Source: Gnetum montanum
Lineage: Eukaryota; Streptophyta; Gnetopsida; Gnetales; Gnetaceae
Assembly: GCA_015680685.1 (NCBI GenBank)
Contig: MNCI01023335.1
Span: forward strand, 227,798 to 291,797
Reading direction: 5' to 3'
Length of the DNA stretch: 64,000 nt
Numbering within the stretch: the first letter of the stretch is position 1; every line of letters begins with the position of its first letter. The notes beneath the pieces were generated by a model, which saw only the letters and a program-made list of their open reading frames with translations, was not told the DNA's origin and did not search any database. A program made the position numbers and the translations under genes. Below are positions 21,830 to 32,991 of this stretch, one piece after another.

Positions 21830-22290
21830 TCATAGCGTAGCATGCTTGGTGTAGCATAACATGTTGTCCTGCGTTTCACTACATGTGTGCTACGTACTTG
21901 CTATGCTATGCTACGCTATGTAGCATAGCATAGCGTAGTGTCTGCCCTTAGTCGCAAAAACTTGGCCAATTTGCAAACTTTGCTTCTTGCATTGCGAAAT
22001 CTTTAAACTTGCTGATTTTTCCCTTTGAGCTACCTTCTGTCTCTTCCGCAAGATTACTATGCCTCGCTGCACCATGTAGCTCAGCGTAGCATAGCAGCAA
22101 ACATGGTCTACCGCTTCTTGATAGAGATGGACATTGTTGAAGAACTTGAAGTTGGGTGAGGGAACTGGTTGTTTAGCTATTTCCATGCTATGCTACGCTA
22201 TGTAGCATAGCATGGCACTTTGTTTTGCAATCATTTTCTGAAGCTTGCTATGCTACATAGTGAGGCGTAGCGTAGCGTAGAAGACTTTGT
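21830..22290. repeat. E2 U3 word clusters (GCTATGCTACGC)
   Basis: Three clusters (21835-21945, 22075-22095, 22185-22285) of imperfect palindromes such as ctatgctacgctatgtagca at 22187-22206, continued by tagc. They can fold on themselves. The right LTR has the same clusters at 38335-38460, 38590-38615 and 38700-38805. Confidence 0.75.
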
Positions 22291-22560
22291 GACTTAGAAA
22301 ACTTGCTGAACTATTTCATGCATCCTGAGTGCTACTATCAACTCTGTGTACCATTTCTAAGTAGGCTGTTGGTTGGGCAAACTACTTGGGTGGACAGGTA
22401 GGATGATCTATAGAGTTTGTTTACACCCAAAGTAGAAAATTTGCTGAATTGGTCGGCTTGAGTTTAGAGCGTTCTCCTCCTGAAGAACTACTATAGCTCT
22501 ATGAGAATTGTAAGGCCTGGTGAAGTGAGAATGACTTCAAAATTTTTTGGGGGTGTTTTA

Positions 22561-22625
22561 TTGGCCCCTCTTTGTTGATGTCTGGAGAATGGGTTTGATG
22601 GATGTTGACAAAGAATACAAAACAC
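22561..22625 (-). other. E2 polypurine tract and dyad
   Basis: ttggcccctctttgttgatg on + is the complement of the PPT seen in E1 and E3. The matching arm gttgacaaagaa lies about 35 bp further in. Confidence 0.7.
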
Positions 22626-23624
22626 CATAGTAGGAAAAATGTTGAGTTTGTCACTCGGTGAGTGTCAAGATGTCTCTTGGCTACACTTGAGAGTGTTGCA
22701 TTAGAGTGAAGAAGTGAGGTAGGGAGGAAGGAGGTATAGGAGAAGGGAAAGGATGAGGTTTAGCCGAATCCATCGTCGGAGTGCTCTGAGGAAGTAGTGT
22801 GCATTTTCACCTTTGCTTTAGCTAATCTTTAACCTCCTATAGGACAAGTGTCATTCCCAGGATGAGTTGCATTACATCCATGTAGGGTTTTGACCTACCT
22901 ACATATGCTTTCCATGTGACGAGATGTGTTATGCATGTCATGGAGTTTGTGATGGTGTTTCCAATGTGGTAAGCTGTGTTACGCACATCATGGGAATTTT
23001 CACTTTATAGTAGTCAAGCTAGTTGAGGCACTCACTTCGCAACGCCGTAGCATTTGTTGTTATCACAAGCTATGTCCTCAGGGACAAAGGTCATGCTAGC
23101 TGTTGGCATTGTTGAAGCTATTGGACATCATTGTTGGTGTACGATGTCTAGACTAGGAAGGCTAGTAGCAGGCTTGACAGAATTAGCATGGAGGAACCAG
23201 CCTCGAAGGCGCTGGTGTGAGTGCAGAAGCACTAGAATCCCTGCCAGGGGCATGCATTCCTAGTTTAGCTATGGGATTAGGTACCACATAGCCAAATGTT
23301 GTTGGTAGGGGGATAGAGGATAACAATATTGTGGCTAGCCCATAATACTTCCGGAACTCCAGTGGCAGGCATTGCCCAAGGAGCTACTGTTATGGCAAAG
23401 GGCCATGGCAACGGTAGGCCCGGAGGACTAGTGTGATGTGATACCACATATCTAGAGGGTTAGCATGATGCCAAGGGTGGCAGGATTGCATATGTTCCAG
23501 GCCACATTCCCATTGTATCATGAACTTCATTTTGGAGATGCGACAGCCCACCCGCGCATTGGCATCACACCCACTCGTTTGATGTGTACTTGGTGCTGGT
23601 GCATGCTGGGGATGTGACGTGAAC
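22626..23624 (-). other. E2 3' non-coding region
   Basis: About 1 kb without a supportable gene. It has gtrctacgatgt-like and catgtgacgagatgtgttacgcac-like near-duplicates (around 22900-22990), but no domain is recognised on either strand. Confidence 0.5.
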
Positions 23625-23830
23625 CCAGTTTAAGGTCTGGGTAGACCGTGTGTTGGTTTAAGGTCCCAATAGATCGTACATGCCAATTTAAAATCGTAGC
23701 AGATGCTACTTGTTGTTGTTTCTAGTTTAACATCATAGCAGACGGTGCTCGATGCCACTAGTTTAATGTCGTTGTAGACACTGCTCGGTGCTATTGCTAG
23801 TTTATCATCGTAGTAGATGGTGGTGGCTAC
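23625..23830 (-). repeat. TTAAACT array after E2 integrase
   Basis: On + the units read ctagtttaatgtcgttgtagac; the reverse complement gives the ...TTAAACTAG ending seen in E1 and E3 at the same site. Five to six units. Confidence 0.72.
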
Positions 23831-23844
23831 CGTTGTGCTTCATA

Positions 23845-24995
23845 TGTAGTATGGCTTGAGGTATGAGTGATTCACCGGGTTGGAAAACTCATTGCCATCC
23901 ATGTTTGCCAGCTTGAAGGCTCCATTCCTAAAGGATTTAGTGACCACGTAAGGACCTTCCCAATTGGCTGAGAATTTTCTCACGTGCTTATGGATGACCT
24001 TGAGGATGAGGTCTCCCTTCTGAACTAGCCATTGATGTGGGTCTCCATAGTGCTGTTGTTGCTGCTTACTCTAATAGTGCTTGATTCGTCTCAGCATCTA
24101 CGCATGCTCCTCCTTTATGGAGTCAAGGTTGATGATCCGTGACTCATTGTTTTGGGCTTCACTCATGATGTCAGAAAGGATCATTTGGGGTGATGGTACC
24201 TGCAACTCAAGAGGTAATAGAGCTTTAGATTCATAAACAAGGCTATAAGGAGTCTTACTTGTTGCAGTCCTGCACATCGTCTGATAGGCCCATAGAATGT
24301 AGAGGATTTTCCCATGCTACTACCTCTTGCTGTTGTTAAGCATATGCTTCAGCAAGTTGATGATGGACTTATTTGTAGCCTCCACCTATCCATTTGCCTT
24401 TGGGTAGTAGGGGGATGAGAATGATTGTTTAATGCCTATATTATTGCAGAAGGTTCAGGTTTTCGTACTGCTGAACTGTGGCCCATTGTCGGTCACAATA
24501 GTCATTGGAAGCCCGAATCTCATTATGATGTTGTCTAGGATGAAATGGAAGATTTGCTGAGACGTCTTCTTCCTTAAGGGGATAGCTTCCACCAACTTAG
24601 TAAAGTACTCAGTGGTGGTGATGATGAAACTATGCCATGTAGAGGACTTAGGCATGATAGGCCCTATGAGGTCTAATCCCCATCATTGGAAGGACCACGT
24701 GATTTGTGTTGGATGCAGGTCCGTAGGTGCTACGTCTATGAGGTTTCCGTATCTCTGGCACGTGTTGCACATCTTGAATTTTTACAGGCAGTCATGCTTC
24801 ATGTGGGGCCAGTAGTACCCTAGGTGTCTAATTTTTGTAGCCATAACCCTGGGTGCTATGTGTCCACCACACAGCCCCTCATGCACTTCATTAACTACCT
24901 TCTGCGCCTGCTCCCCACCCACACATGCTAGCAATAACTCATCGTAGGAACGTTGGCAAAGGATGTCATTTCCCATGAGCATGTATTGCTAGGCA
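23845..24995 (-). pseudogene. E2 integrase
   Basis: On the - strand the HHCC domain reads NEVHEGLCGGHIAP, GYYWPHMKHDC and CNTCQRYGN. The core is WGLDLIGP, TIVTDNGPQFSS and VEATNKSI; the three catalytic acidic residues remain. The C-terminal part reads KFSANWEGPYVVTKS, then FKLANMDGNE, with no chromodomain. Stops interrupt it (for example at 24454 and 24781). It is the same protein as E1 and E3 integrase at element-level divergence. Confidence 0.88.
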
Positions 24996-25051
24996 CGCTT
25001 ACAAATTTCATCTCTCTAGGAAGATGTCAATCCACTTGGGGGTTCGCCATG

Positions 25052-25600
25052 CTATAGGTAAGTTTTGATGTCGGCATACCACTCCTGGGTATCCACAGCA
25101 TTGACAAAGGCCACCTGTTCCACATAAGTGATAGGCCTTGCACATTTAATAATCAAAGTTGGTAGATTTGCAAAGGAATGTGATGGAATGTTTAATGCAA
25201 AAATAGCTAATGCATATGCCATGGTGTTTTCGTTGCGTGGCACATGTTGCACATCTATGGTTGCAAATTGCTTAAACAGGGTTTTTGCTAAGTCATAGTA
25301 CGGTTGTAGGTGTGTAGCCTTGCAGGTGTAGACCTCGATGATTTGATTTACAACTAGTTGTGAATCTCCCTGGATTGCTAGGTGTTGTATGTGCAGTGCT
25401 TGCGTAGTTAAGAGGCCTCTGCGCAGCCCTTCATATTCTGCCACATTGTTGGTGCAAGGGAACACAAAAAGATAAGCAGATAGATGCATTTCCTTAGAGG
25501 GCAACGTGATGATGGTAGCTATGCTACCTCCTCATGTAAAGTGATAGTGACTTCGAGATGCGATGGGACAATGTCGATATTGCTAACGTGCTCATCCATG
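25052..25600 (-). pseudogene. E2 second RNase H (aRNH)
   Basis: Motifs are NNVAEYEGLRRGL, LAIQGDSQLVVNQI, CKATHLQPYYDLAK and VQHVPRNENTMAYALA. The first catalytic block (FDGAS in E1) is hard to see here, and the last Asp (ADALA) has become Tyr (AYALA), so this copy is inactive. An open stretch covers 25052-25504. Confidence 0.85.
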
Positions 25601-25620
25601 AATTCAAGGTCTATGGTGGC

Positions 25621-26100
25621 CTAGTCATCGATGGGCGAGGCTATGAGTTGGGTTGCTATGGCTTGACCCTTCATCAACGATTGACTTACATAGTGTAAAT
25701 TGAACTCTGTAGTTATTGCCTTCCATTGGGATATCCTACTACTTTTGTATAGGTTGTTAGTGATAGCCCGAAGTATATTTCTTTTGCAAATGATGTTGGT
25801 TATAGTGAAAAATAGGTAATGCCTCCATTTTTTTAGTGCGAACACTAAGGCAAGGTAATGCCTCTCCACTTTGTTATATTTCTCCTTGTGCACTATTAGT
25901 GCATGGCTCAAATAATACACTAGTATCTTAGAACCGTCATCTCATTTCTGACATAGCAGTGCCACGACAGATGTGTCAGAGGTGGCGAGGTAGATGAAGA
26001 AGGGTTTGTCCCTTTGTGGTGGATGCACGGTTAGGAGGTGCGAAAGCTCCTTCTTCAGGTCATCGAAGGCTTGTTGACACTGGGTTTTCCATTTGAAGTT
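25621..26100 (-). pseudogene. E2 RNase H (gypsy type)
   Basis: Reads FIYLATSDTSVVALLCQK, YYLSHALIVHKEKYNKVE, LALVFALKKWRHYLF, NIICKRNILRAITN and ISQWKAITTEFNLHYV. It joins RT on its upstream side, with a stop near 25940. Confidence 0.84.
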
Positions 26101-27080
26101 AACCCCCTTCTTTAGAAGATGTTGCATGGGGTGTAACTTGTTAGTCAACCTTGCTATGAACCTTCGAATGAACTGTATCCTACCTTGAAATCCACGTAGC
26201 TCCTTAAGGTTTGTGGGAGGTGCCAGGTTGATGATGGCCTTGAATTTGTCAGGGTCCATCCATATTCTAGCCTCCGATACTACAAACCCTAACATGTATC
26301 TAGTTTTCACCTTGAAGACACATTTCTTAGGATTGAGGCATAAGTCGTGCATTTGGCAGCACTTGAGGACTACTCCTAGATTGCGTGGGTGATCATCTGC
26401 CTCTTTGGACTTGACTACTATATCATCCATGTAGTCATTTAATGTTTCTAGGATATAGTCACTAAAAATTTAGGTGATGGCTCATTGGTATGTTGCTCCA
26501 GCATTCTTAAGCCCAAAAGGCATCATGGTGTAGCAAAAGGTCCCCCATGGGGGCATGAAGGTTGTTGATAGCTGGTGCTCTAGGTTGATGTAGATTTGAT
26601 TGTATCCAGAGAAACCATCCATGAAGGATAGTAGAGAATGACTAGCCATGGTGTCAATGAGCTAATCAATGCTTGGAAGTGGGAAGTTGTCCTTGATCGT
26701 TACCTTGTTCAAGTCTCGGAAGTCTATACAGATGCATATTCCTCCCATTTTCTTCAAAACCACAACGATGTTGGACACCCACTCTGAGTAGTCAACTGCA
26801 TGGATGAAACCTTCTTGGTATAGCTTGGTAATTTCATCCCTTATAGCTAGTGTGATTTCAGGCTTAACTTTATGAGCTTTTTGCTTGAATGCCTTCATGT
26901 GTGGGTCTAAGACGATGTTGTGTTGAATTAGCTACGGATCTAGACCCGACATGTTACTATATAACCATGTGAAGACATTGATGTTGTCTTTTAGAATCTT
27001 GGCTATGTTTTTGTGCATTTTTATATCTGGGGATGCTTCTAAGGCTACTATAGTGTTAGTTGTGGTTGACACCTAGTCGA
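26101..27080 (-). pseudogene. E2 reverse transcriptase
   Basis: Motifs in order are EITKLYQEGFIHAVDYSEW, CICIDFRDLNKVTIKD, NFPLPSID, FMDGFSGYNQI, TFMPPWGTFCYTMMPFGLKNAG, then the catalytic box YMDDIVVKS, CLNPKKCVF, GFVVSEARIWMDP and LRGFQGRIQFIRRFI. Both catalytic Asp residues are kept, unlike E1. Stops fall near 26429, 26466 and 26659. The linker toward 27120 (AGPHGKLAR) matches E1. Confidence 0.88.
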
Positions 27081-27299
27081 TCATGTTAGGATTCAACTAT
27101 CTTGCGAGCTTGCCATGTGGCCCTGCTAACATTAAGGATGTGGAGAGGTCGCAATGGATTTCCATCTCTTGTTTGATTTGCCAACATGAGATACAAGGTA
27201 GGTTAAGAGGCATCCATTGGCAGAGATTTTGTATAATGGAAATTTGCAAAGTAGTGATGAGATGCAACTTGTGATGTGTGATGATGCAAAGATTGAAAG

Positions 27300-27800
27300 T
27301 TTTCTAGTTTAAGGTCATGGTGGACCACCAAGGCATAAGAGTGTAGAACCACTAAAGATGTAAAATTGCTGATGCAAAGTGTGAAGCTATGAAACTATCA
27401 ATATGCAAATGCCAGACTACTAGTTTAGTGTCATTTTGGACTGCTAGATTGTAACATGCAAAGTTTCAACATGTAGAATGATAGTATACGAAATGGGAAA
27501 TTGTGGGTATGAGAAATGTGAAACCGTTAATGCAAAAAAGCGAACTGTTGACACGAAATTACGAGATTGCTAGAAAGTGTAGCATTGCCAACATAGAAAT
27601 GCAAAATTATGAGAAGATGTGAAATTGCCTATGTAAGAGTGTGGAATTGCGGATTGTGAGCATAACAATTCAAAATTGCTAGTTTAGGGTCTTTTTGGAC
27701 TATTAGAGGTGCAACTACGCTAGGATTGCTATTTTAAAGTATTTTTGGACTAGTTGCGCTGCGATTGCCAGGATTGCTAGTTTAAGGTCTTTTCAAACCC
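27300..27800 (-). repeat. CTAGTTTAAGGTC array before E2 RT
   Basis: Scattered units ctagtttaaggtctttttggac (27301, 27418, 27680, 27727, 27778), separated by gaaattg/gcaaa-rich sequence. They have the same position relative to RT as 10950-11190 in E1. Confidence 0.65.
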
Positions 27801-29203
27801 ATAATGAAAACAAATATATATTTTTTGTTTTCAGGAAAGCAAGCAGCTGACTCGAAGCATGTCAAGGATTTAATGCTAATAGTGCTATGATGTCGTGGCG
27901 AGCATGCTACGTTGTACAGCGCACTCCGCATTAATCAGTGAGAGAGAGTGGTAAGTTTACCCATCTTATCATTATGACCATAAATAGAGGTTAAAGCCTG
28001 ACAATTTTGCCATTCTCACCTTAAGAGTGTAGAGCCCAAATCGGATCACAAGGTGATTTTGGAGCACGAAGCAATTGTGTTAGCGACTAGTGAGGTGAGT
28101 TTTTACAGTGAAGAGTATAACTTTGCAAGCAGGACAATGGCTCCTAAGACTCATTTGGCACTTACAAAGATTGAGGAAGTGAAGAAGACCCTAGGGTGCA
28201 TGACACAAGCATGCGTTGCAATGTGGAAGAGCACATCGTTAACCCAGTAGGTTACCGTGCTTCCTTTGCTTTTTCGTTTTGTGTTTTCTATTATTCTCTA
28301 CTTTTGTTTTGCATCCTATTAGCTTTGCATCCATTCTTGGCTACTTGTGTTTTCTATTGTCGCATCATTTTGGCCCTTGCATTGTCGCCATCGCCGTTTC
28401 GGTCATGGAAGATGCATAAATGTTACATCATAGTTGCATGCAAGGCCGCTGAAACTACCACTGTTGTGGTTGTCATAACCATGGGGGCTTAGGCAGTTTA
28501 AGTTGCTTGACCTTTGAATGGTGTAATGTGGAACCTTTAGGAGGGCTAGGCCACGTGCGATGCGATAGTGTGACATGTGTTTTGCTAGGGTATGTCGTCA
28601 ATTTTTCTATTGCTACGCTAGGCTATTTGCATGTTCTTTCTATGCTAGGCTTTCACGCCCTTGCTATGCTATGTGCCGTGAAGAGGGTTATGCTATGTTG
28701 TTGCTACGTTGCACATGTATTGCCTTTAGATATGATACTGATTGTGTTGTGTAGGGTGGGGCTAAGTCCCAGGATGATTATTTTGGAAATTAGAGGGGTC
28801 CTGTGTCATGTGAGTAGACCTGTGGCTAATGCTCCTCCTCCCCAGATACACCTGGGAGAGTGAGGGGTTTGGTTCAGGAAGGGGGCATAGGACTTCCTAC
28901 ACTTCCTCCTTGACCACTTCAGTGTGATCATTTGGTCCTCCTTGGAGGAGGAGGAGGTAGCTGGCATAACAGAAGCCATTTTACTTGGGGTAGGTCAAGG
29001 CATTCTAAGGTTTCTGATCGATGAGGCAATTGTGAGCGGACGGGCAGAAGGACCAATCAGCGCCCAACAAGGTTAAGGTGCTTGGCCTAGATTTGGGAGA
29101 TGACTAAGTATAGTTGCTACCACCACTTCAACACATTGTTCCTTGCACGTTTTATGATGATGTGCTTTCAGAACCCTCAGGGAACTGTCTACTTTGTTGA
29201 CGG

Positions 29204-29286
29204 GTGAGTTTCACAGCCTTATTCTTCTATGTTTGTGCGACATTGGCCATAGTGGCCTAATGCTAATAGTATGCATTTGCTACAAG
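29204..29286 (+). other. Intron 2 of the E2 antisense gene (83 bp)
   Basis: GACGG|GTGAGTTT ... TTGCTACAAG|GTTC, splitting the codon after VYFVD exactly as in E1 and E3. Confidence 0.75.
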
Positions 29287-29576
29287 GTTCTTCCTCAATG
29301 AGGATGGTGTTCATGATCAATGAGGTCTACTGGCCATGGCACAACTATCACTACAAGAGTTATCTTCTACTAAAAACCTACGGGCAGGTGTGATTGGTCA
29401 ATGTAGGGGTGAATACCATACCTATCCAGACATATATTCTCCCCTTTATGATTAGTGTAGAAGGTAGGGCTAGTTGGATGAGGAGTGGGTGAAACCCTTC
29501 AAAATGATCACGGTTGAACAAGTTCTGGTTGAACTCCCATAGTTCCCACTGCCATACTAACCTGGTAGGTCAAGCG

Positions 29577-29658
29577 GTAAGTGCCACATGATTAAGTGTC
29601 TTTGCAAATTTTAAATTTCCTGCGTGTTTATGCTAAACATTTTATGAACCTATTGCAG
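29577..29658 (+). other. Intron 3 of the E2 antisense gene (82 bp)
   Basis: CAAGCG|GTAAGTGC ... AACCTATTGCAG|AGGC. Exact consensus sites at the homologous position to E3 18882-18979. Confidence 0.78.
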
Positions 29659-30711
29659 AGGCAAAGAAGCCTAAGGAGGTGATGATGGTAACCGCCAAGG
29701 GACAAGGGGCGAATTTCTACTTCAAGTAGAGGGAAGTAGAAAAGAGCCAGCACTGGTTGAATAGTAGGGCCTCAAACTCCCTACTCCAGAACATCGAAAA
29801 GGCGAGGTTTCTAGATCTATTCCTGGCCCTGAATCTGAACGTTCCTGTAGTTGAGATGCTCACCCTGGTCGAATCCTTTTCTGACAAGGTGAGCTACTTT
29901 TGCTTGTGCGTGCATGGTGTGTGGGTGGTCATTGACATCAATGACTAGCTGTTCATGGATCTATTCGGTGTCCTTGCCAAAGGCAATCCGATAGGGTTGA
30001 AATCCAAGATGGAGTTTACCCTCTAGAAGAAAGACCTCCAGGAGTGGTTATGGATCACCAATGAGCGCAAGGGGCTCCCTATGGAGAAGCTCAAGGAAGG
30101 ACCTGCCAAGGAGTTCTACCCTATTTTTCATGCTCACACATTCCCCCAGCTGCTTACCTAGGGAAATGTCCTGGGGCTTGAGCAGCCCTAGATAATGCAT
30201 GAGATTATGGAGGAGGGGACACATTATAACTAGGCTGAGTATCTATGTAAAGGCTTACAGACTAAGATCTTGGGGCACCATACAAAAATAGAGTCCCTTT
30301 CCAACATCCACTACGCCTTTTATATAGGCTGCCTTAAACATTTCCCGGAGTTCCTGGTGGTTTAGGAGAGAGGAGGTTGGATCATGCGAAATCATGACCA
30401 GATTTCCAAACCATGGATTTGCCAGGTCTTTTGTACCATATGAGCCCAAGATCCTCTAGATATAATTGGGGAGTCACTTTCCGTAATGACTAAGGATCAG
30501 GTGGCTCACAACGTTTGCGGCCAGGATAGTGTAGGAGAGATGTCCTCTACCATGGATGGTAGCGTATCATAGGGAGAATATTTCATAGCTAAAACAGTGT
30601 GCAGCAAGTTGCAGTAGAAGAGGCCTCCTCCGGCTAAGGAAACCCTTTGCGTGGAGGAGGAGGAGGGGCGAAGACTATGGCTCAAACTAGAGAGGACATG
30701 ACATTTTATTG

Positions 30712-31442
30712 GTAAGTGCTTTCATTCAATGCTTACTTTGTTGTTTTTTGCTATGCTATGCTATGCTAGGTGACATAGCATAGTGTAGCATCTACCTTAG
30801 GCTAACTTGCTTCGAGCTAATGTAGACGAAGGCGATGAAGAGGTGTCGGCTCCTAAGGTGGGGACGATGAATAAAGACACGGAGTCCCCAGTTTTGGAGA
30901 GAGTGGCTCTAGTCAAGAAGAAGGGAGCTCCTGCAGCTAAGGTAGGGGCTATCATCATTAGGGAGAATCCTCCTACTAAAGAGTATCCCTTGAATAAACA
31001 AGACACTGGTCTCCTCAAAGGAAAAGCACCAGCACATGAAGAGGAGGTCCATAGGGACCTAGGAGGAACTTTTGGCTAGGCCTCCGGCATTGTTTTGTGT
31101 CAGCTGGAAGAGAGACCACAACCGAATGTTGGTGAGTTCGATAATATGTCTACCTTGTCACAGTACATTTTGATCATTTCTAATGTGTTTGGTTATGTGA
31201 TAGGTGCTATCACTGATGCCACAGAACACACTCCGGTTCACACTGGACCTTGGGCAGAAATCCCCAACAGATTTGTGTTTATGAAGGGGATTGTTGACAA
31301 CATGATTAATCACCTTCAGTAGGTGGACCCCGAAGTAGGTAAGTAGTAGTGTTGTTTGCTCTCGAATTGTTATTCTAAAGTTTCTGTAGTTTGCTACTTA
31401 TGCTATGCTAATGCGACTAGTGTGTTCTTTGTGTCACGGTAG
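30712..31442 (+). other. Introns 4-6 of the E2 antisense gene
   Basis: Intron 4 is 30712-30800 (TTATTG|GTAAGTGC ... CTACCTTAG|GCT) and contains the E2 word tgctatgctatgctatgcta. Intron 5 is 31132-31203 (GTTG|GTGAGTTC ... TATGTGATAG|GTGC). Intron 6 is 31339-31442 (AGTAG|GTAAGTAG ... GTCACGGTAG|CCTC). Exons 5, 6 and 7 read in one phase across introns 5 and 6. Confidence 0.75.
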
Positions 31443-32266
31443 CCTCTTGACTTAAATGGGACTCGACACGACCTTTGAAAGTTGGTGCTATGACCACATT
31501 CCCCCCATATGTAATTGAGGTGTCTCGTCATGCATACGACGAGGTCTGCAAATGCACTTTGCACTTAGCGTGCTCCTTGTGGGAATGTAAGCATACCAAC
31601 GAGGAGCTATGGAAATGAGCCCAGAAGGTAGAGTAAAGAGAGGTTGACTTGAGGGTCAAGGTGGAGGACCTCAAGTTGAGGAATGAGTTCCTCATGTCCT
31701 GTAGCACTAACAATGAGGGTTGGTGCACAGCTGTGGTTGACCACACTAGGTTTTGGATAGTTTTATGCTAGAATGTTGAGACTACCCACGAACTGATAGA
31801 GTAGTGGATGCATATGGACCTACTGGACTAGAAGTGTCAGGACCTAAAAGAATTTAGCACCAAGGTTTACGCATGGGGGTAGACCCAAAGAAACCATAAA
31901 CATATGTATAAATTGGAAAATGCTGCCCATCATAAATTGTACAAAGACACTGCTGTGGAGGCATTTATGTATGAAGCATTTGTAAATGCCATTGATGCTT
32001 CTAAGGCTTACACCAAGTTTAAAGATTAGGTCAAGGTCATGAAATCTTTTGACTAGAAGGTGGTCCTTCCCACAGGAGAGACTATGACCATCTCCTTTTC
32101 TCTAGGGCCATCAAGGTGGACACCCATTGAAAGGGAGAGAGCTGCTGCAGTAAATGATGCACCAGACAGAAGCCGTTGGGTAGATATCATGACAAAGGAG
32201 GTTTGGCATCACCCTGAGCTCGATTTAGATCAGATACCATTTGAGATAGATGTGGGACCTTCTCAG

Positions 32267-32354
32267 GTTAATTGCTTTCTACCGTGTCAATGTTTATGCT
32301 TGGTTGTAGTTTGTGTTTGTTGACCTAATTGACTACTTCACCCCCACGATGTAG
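32267..32354 (+). other. Last intron of the E2 antisense gene (88 bp)
   Basis: TCTCAG|GTTAATTG ... CCCCACGATGTAG|GCCC. It precedes the acidic last exon, as in E1 (6304-6398) and E5 (ending at 57013). Confidence 0.7.
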
Positions 32355-32639
32355 GCCCCAGGTGATGGTGCAGCACCCGTAGAGGGAGGGAGTGAAGAGC
32401 CGGTGAGGGACAAGGTAATGATGCAGGAGTGGATGGCGAAAATGATGTGAATAGAGACAATCCATAACCGCATGGGATTTTTTTTGAAAATTTGAAATTT
32501 TGGATTTTTGAAAATTTTTGTATAACCAATTTTGCAAACATTTTTTGAAAGGAAATAGTTTTGAATAAAGCAGAAGTATCTTGTGCTAACTTGTGTATTG
32601 CATATGCACGTTTTGTATAGAATGTTCATGCTTTCATGT

Positions 32640-32900
32640 GCTAGTTTTAGGCCATTTTGGGTCATTGCATAACATGCCAAAGAGACGATGCATCAAAAAC
32701 TTGAACAATGGCTTACTAATAACTTATGCTAGTTTTAGGCCATTTCGGGCCATAGCGTAGCATAGTTTTAGGCCATCTCAGGCCGTAGCATAGTTTTAGG
32801 CCATTTTGAGCCATTGTGTAAATGCACATTGCTAGTTTTAGGCCATTTCGGGTCGTTGCACATCACTATTTTTAGGACGTTTCAGGCCATTGCGTAAAAG
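32640..32900 (-). repeat. TAGTTTTAGGCCATTT array after E2 protease
   Basis: About seven units ctagttttaggccatttcgg with variable linkers, some containing gcgtagcatag words. It mirrors 5560-5830 of E1 on the opposite strand. Confidence 0.75.
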
Positions 32901-32991
32901 CATATGAGCAGTGTGTAGGAAAGAAGTAGTGGGGTTGCTATGCTAGGCGAAGCTACTTCCTAACCCGACGCGGGTTGAGTGAGGTGTAAGG

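Larger units (their letters stand above)
20944..22560 (-). repeat. E2 3' LTR
   Basis: On the + strand it runs from TGTGATGACC to GGGTGTTTTA, the last bases being a decayed TTTCA. A TATA box (TATTTATA on +) is at 21574-21581. Palindromic ctatgctacgctatgtagca words lie at 21830-22290, upstream of the TATA in element sense. The U5 core is at 21053-21089. Confidence 0.92.
28137..32450 (+). pseudogene. Antisense spliced gene in E2: NIF/FCP1-like pseudophosphatase plus transposon-type domain
   Basis: Exons: 28137-28246, 28755-29203, 29287-29576, 29659-30711, 30801-31131, 31204-31338, 31443-32266, 32355-32450 (stop 32448-32450). Donors are GTAGGT, GTGAGT, GTAAGT, GTAAGT, GTGAGT, GTAAGT and GTTAAT; all acceptors end AG. 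The start ATG has a good context (acaATGGct). Exon 1 has phase 2, as in E1, and exons 5-6-7-8 join in phase. Exon 2 reads RMIILEIRGVLCHV, GVWFRKGA, FLHFLLDHFSVIIWSSLEE and NPQGTVYFVDG, the order of an FCP1/NIF HAD domain, with Glu in place of the catalytic Asp. Exon 4 reads VVEMLTLVESFSDKVSYF and MDLFGVLAKG. Exon 7 is helical (VEDLKLRNEF; KCQDLKEFSTKVYAWG). Exon 8 is acidic. Scattered stops and one frame error in exon 4 show decay. Confidence 0.77.

Noticed and set aside
28507-28863. 118-codon ORF read as one continuous protein
   Set aside because: Only its last part (from about 28755) is exon 2 of the antisense gene; the first part is intron 1 with repeated tatgctaggc words.
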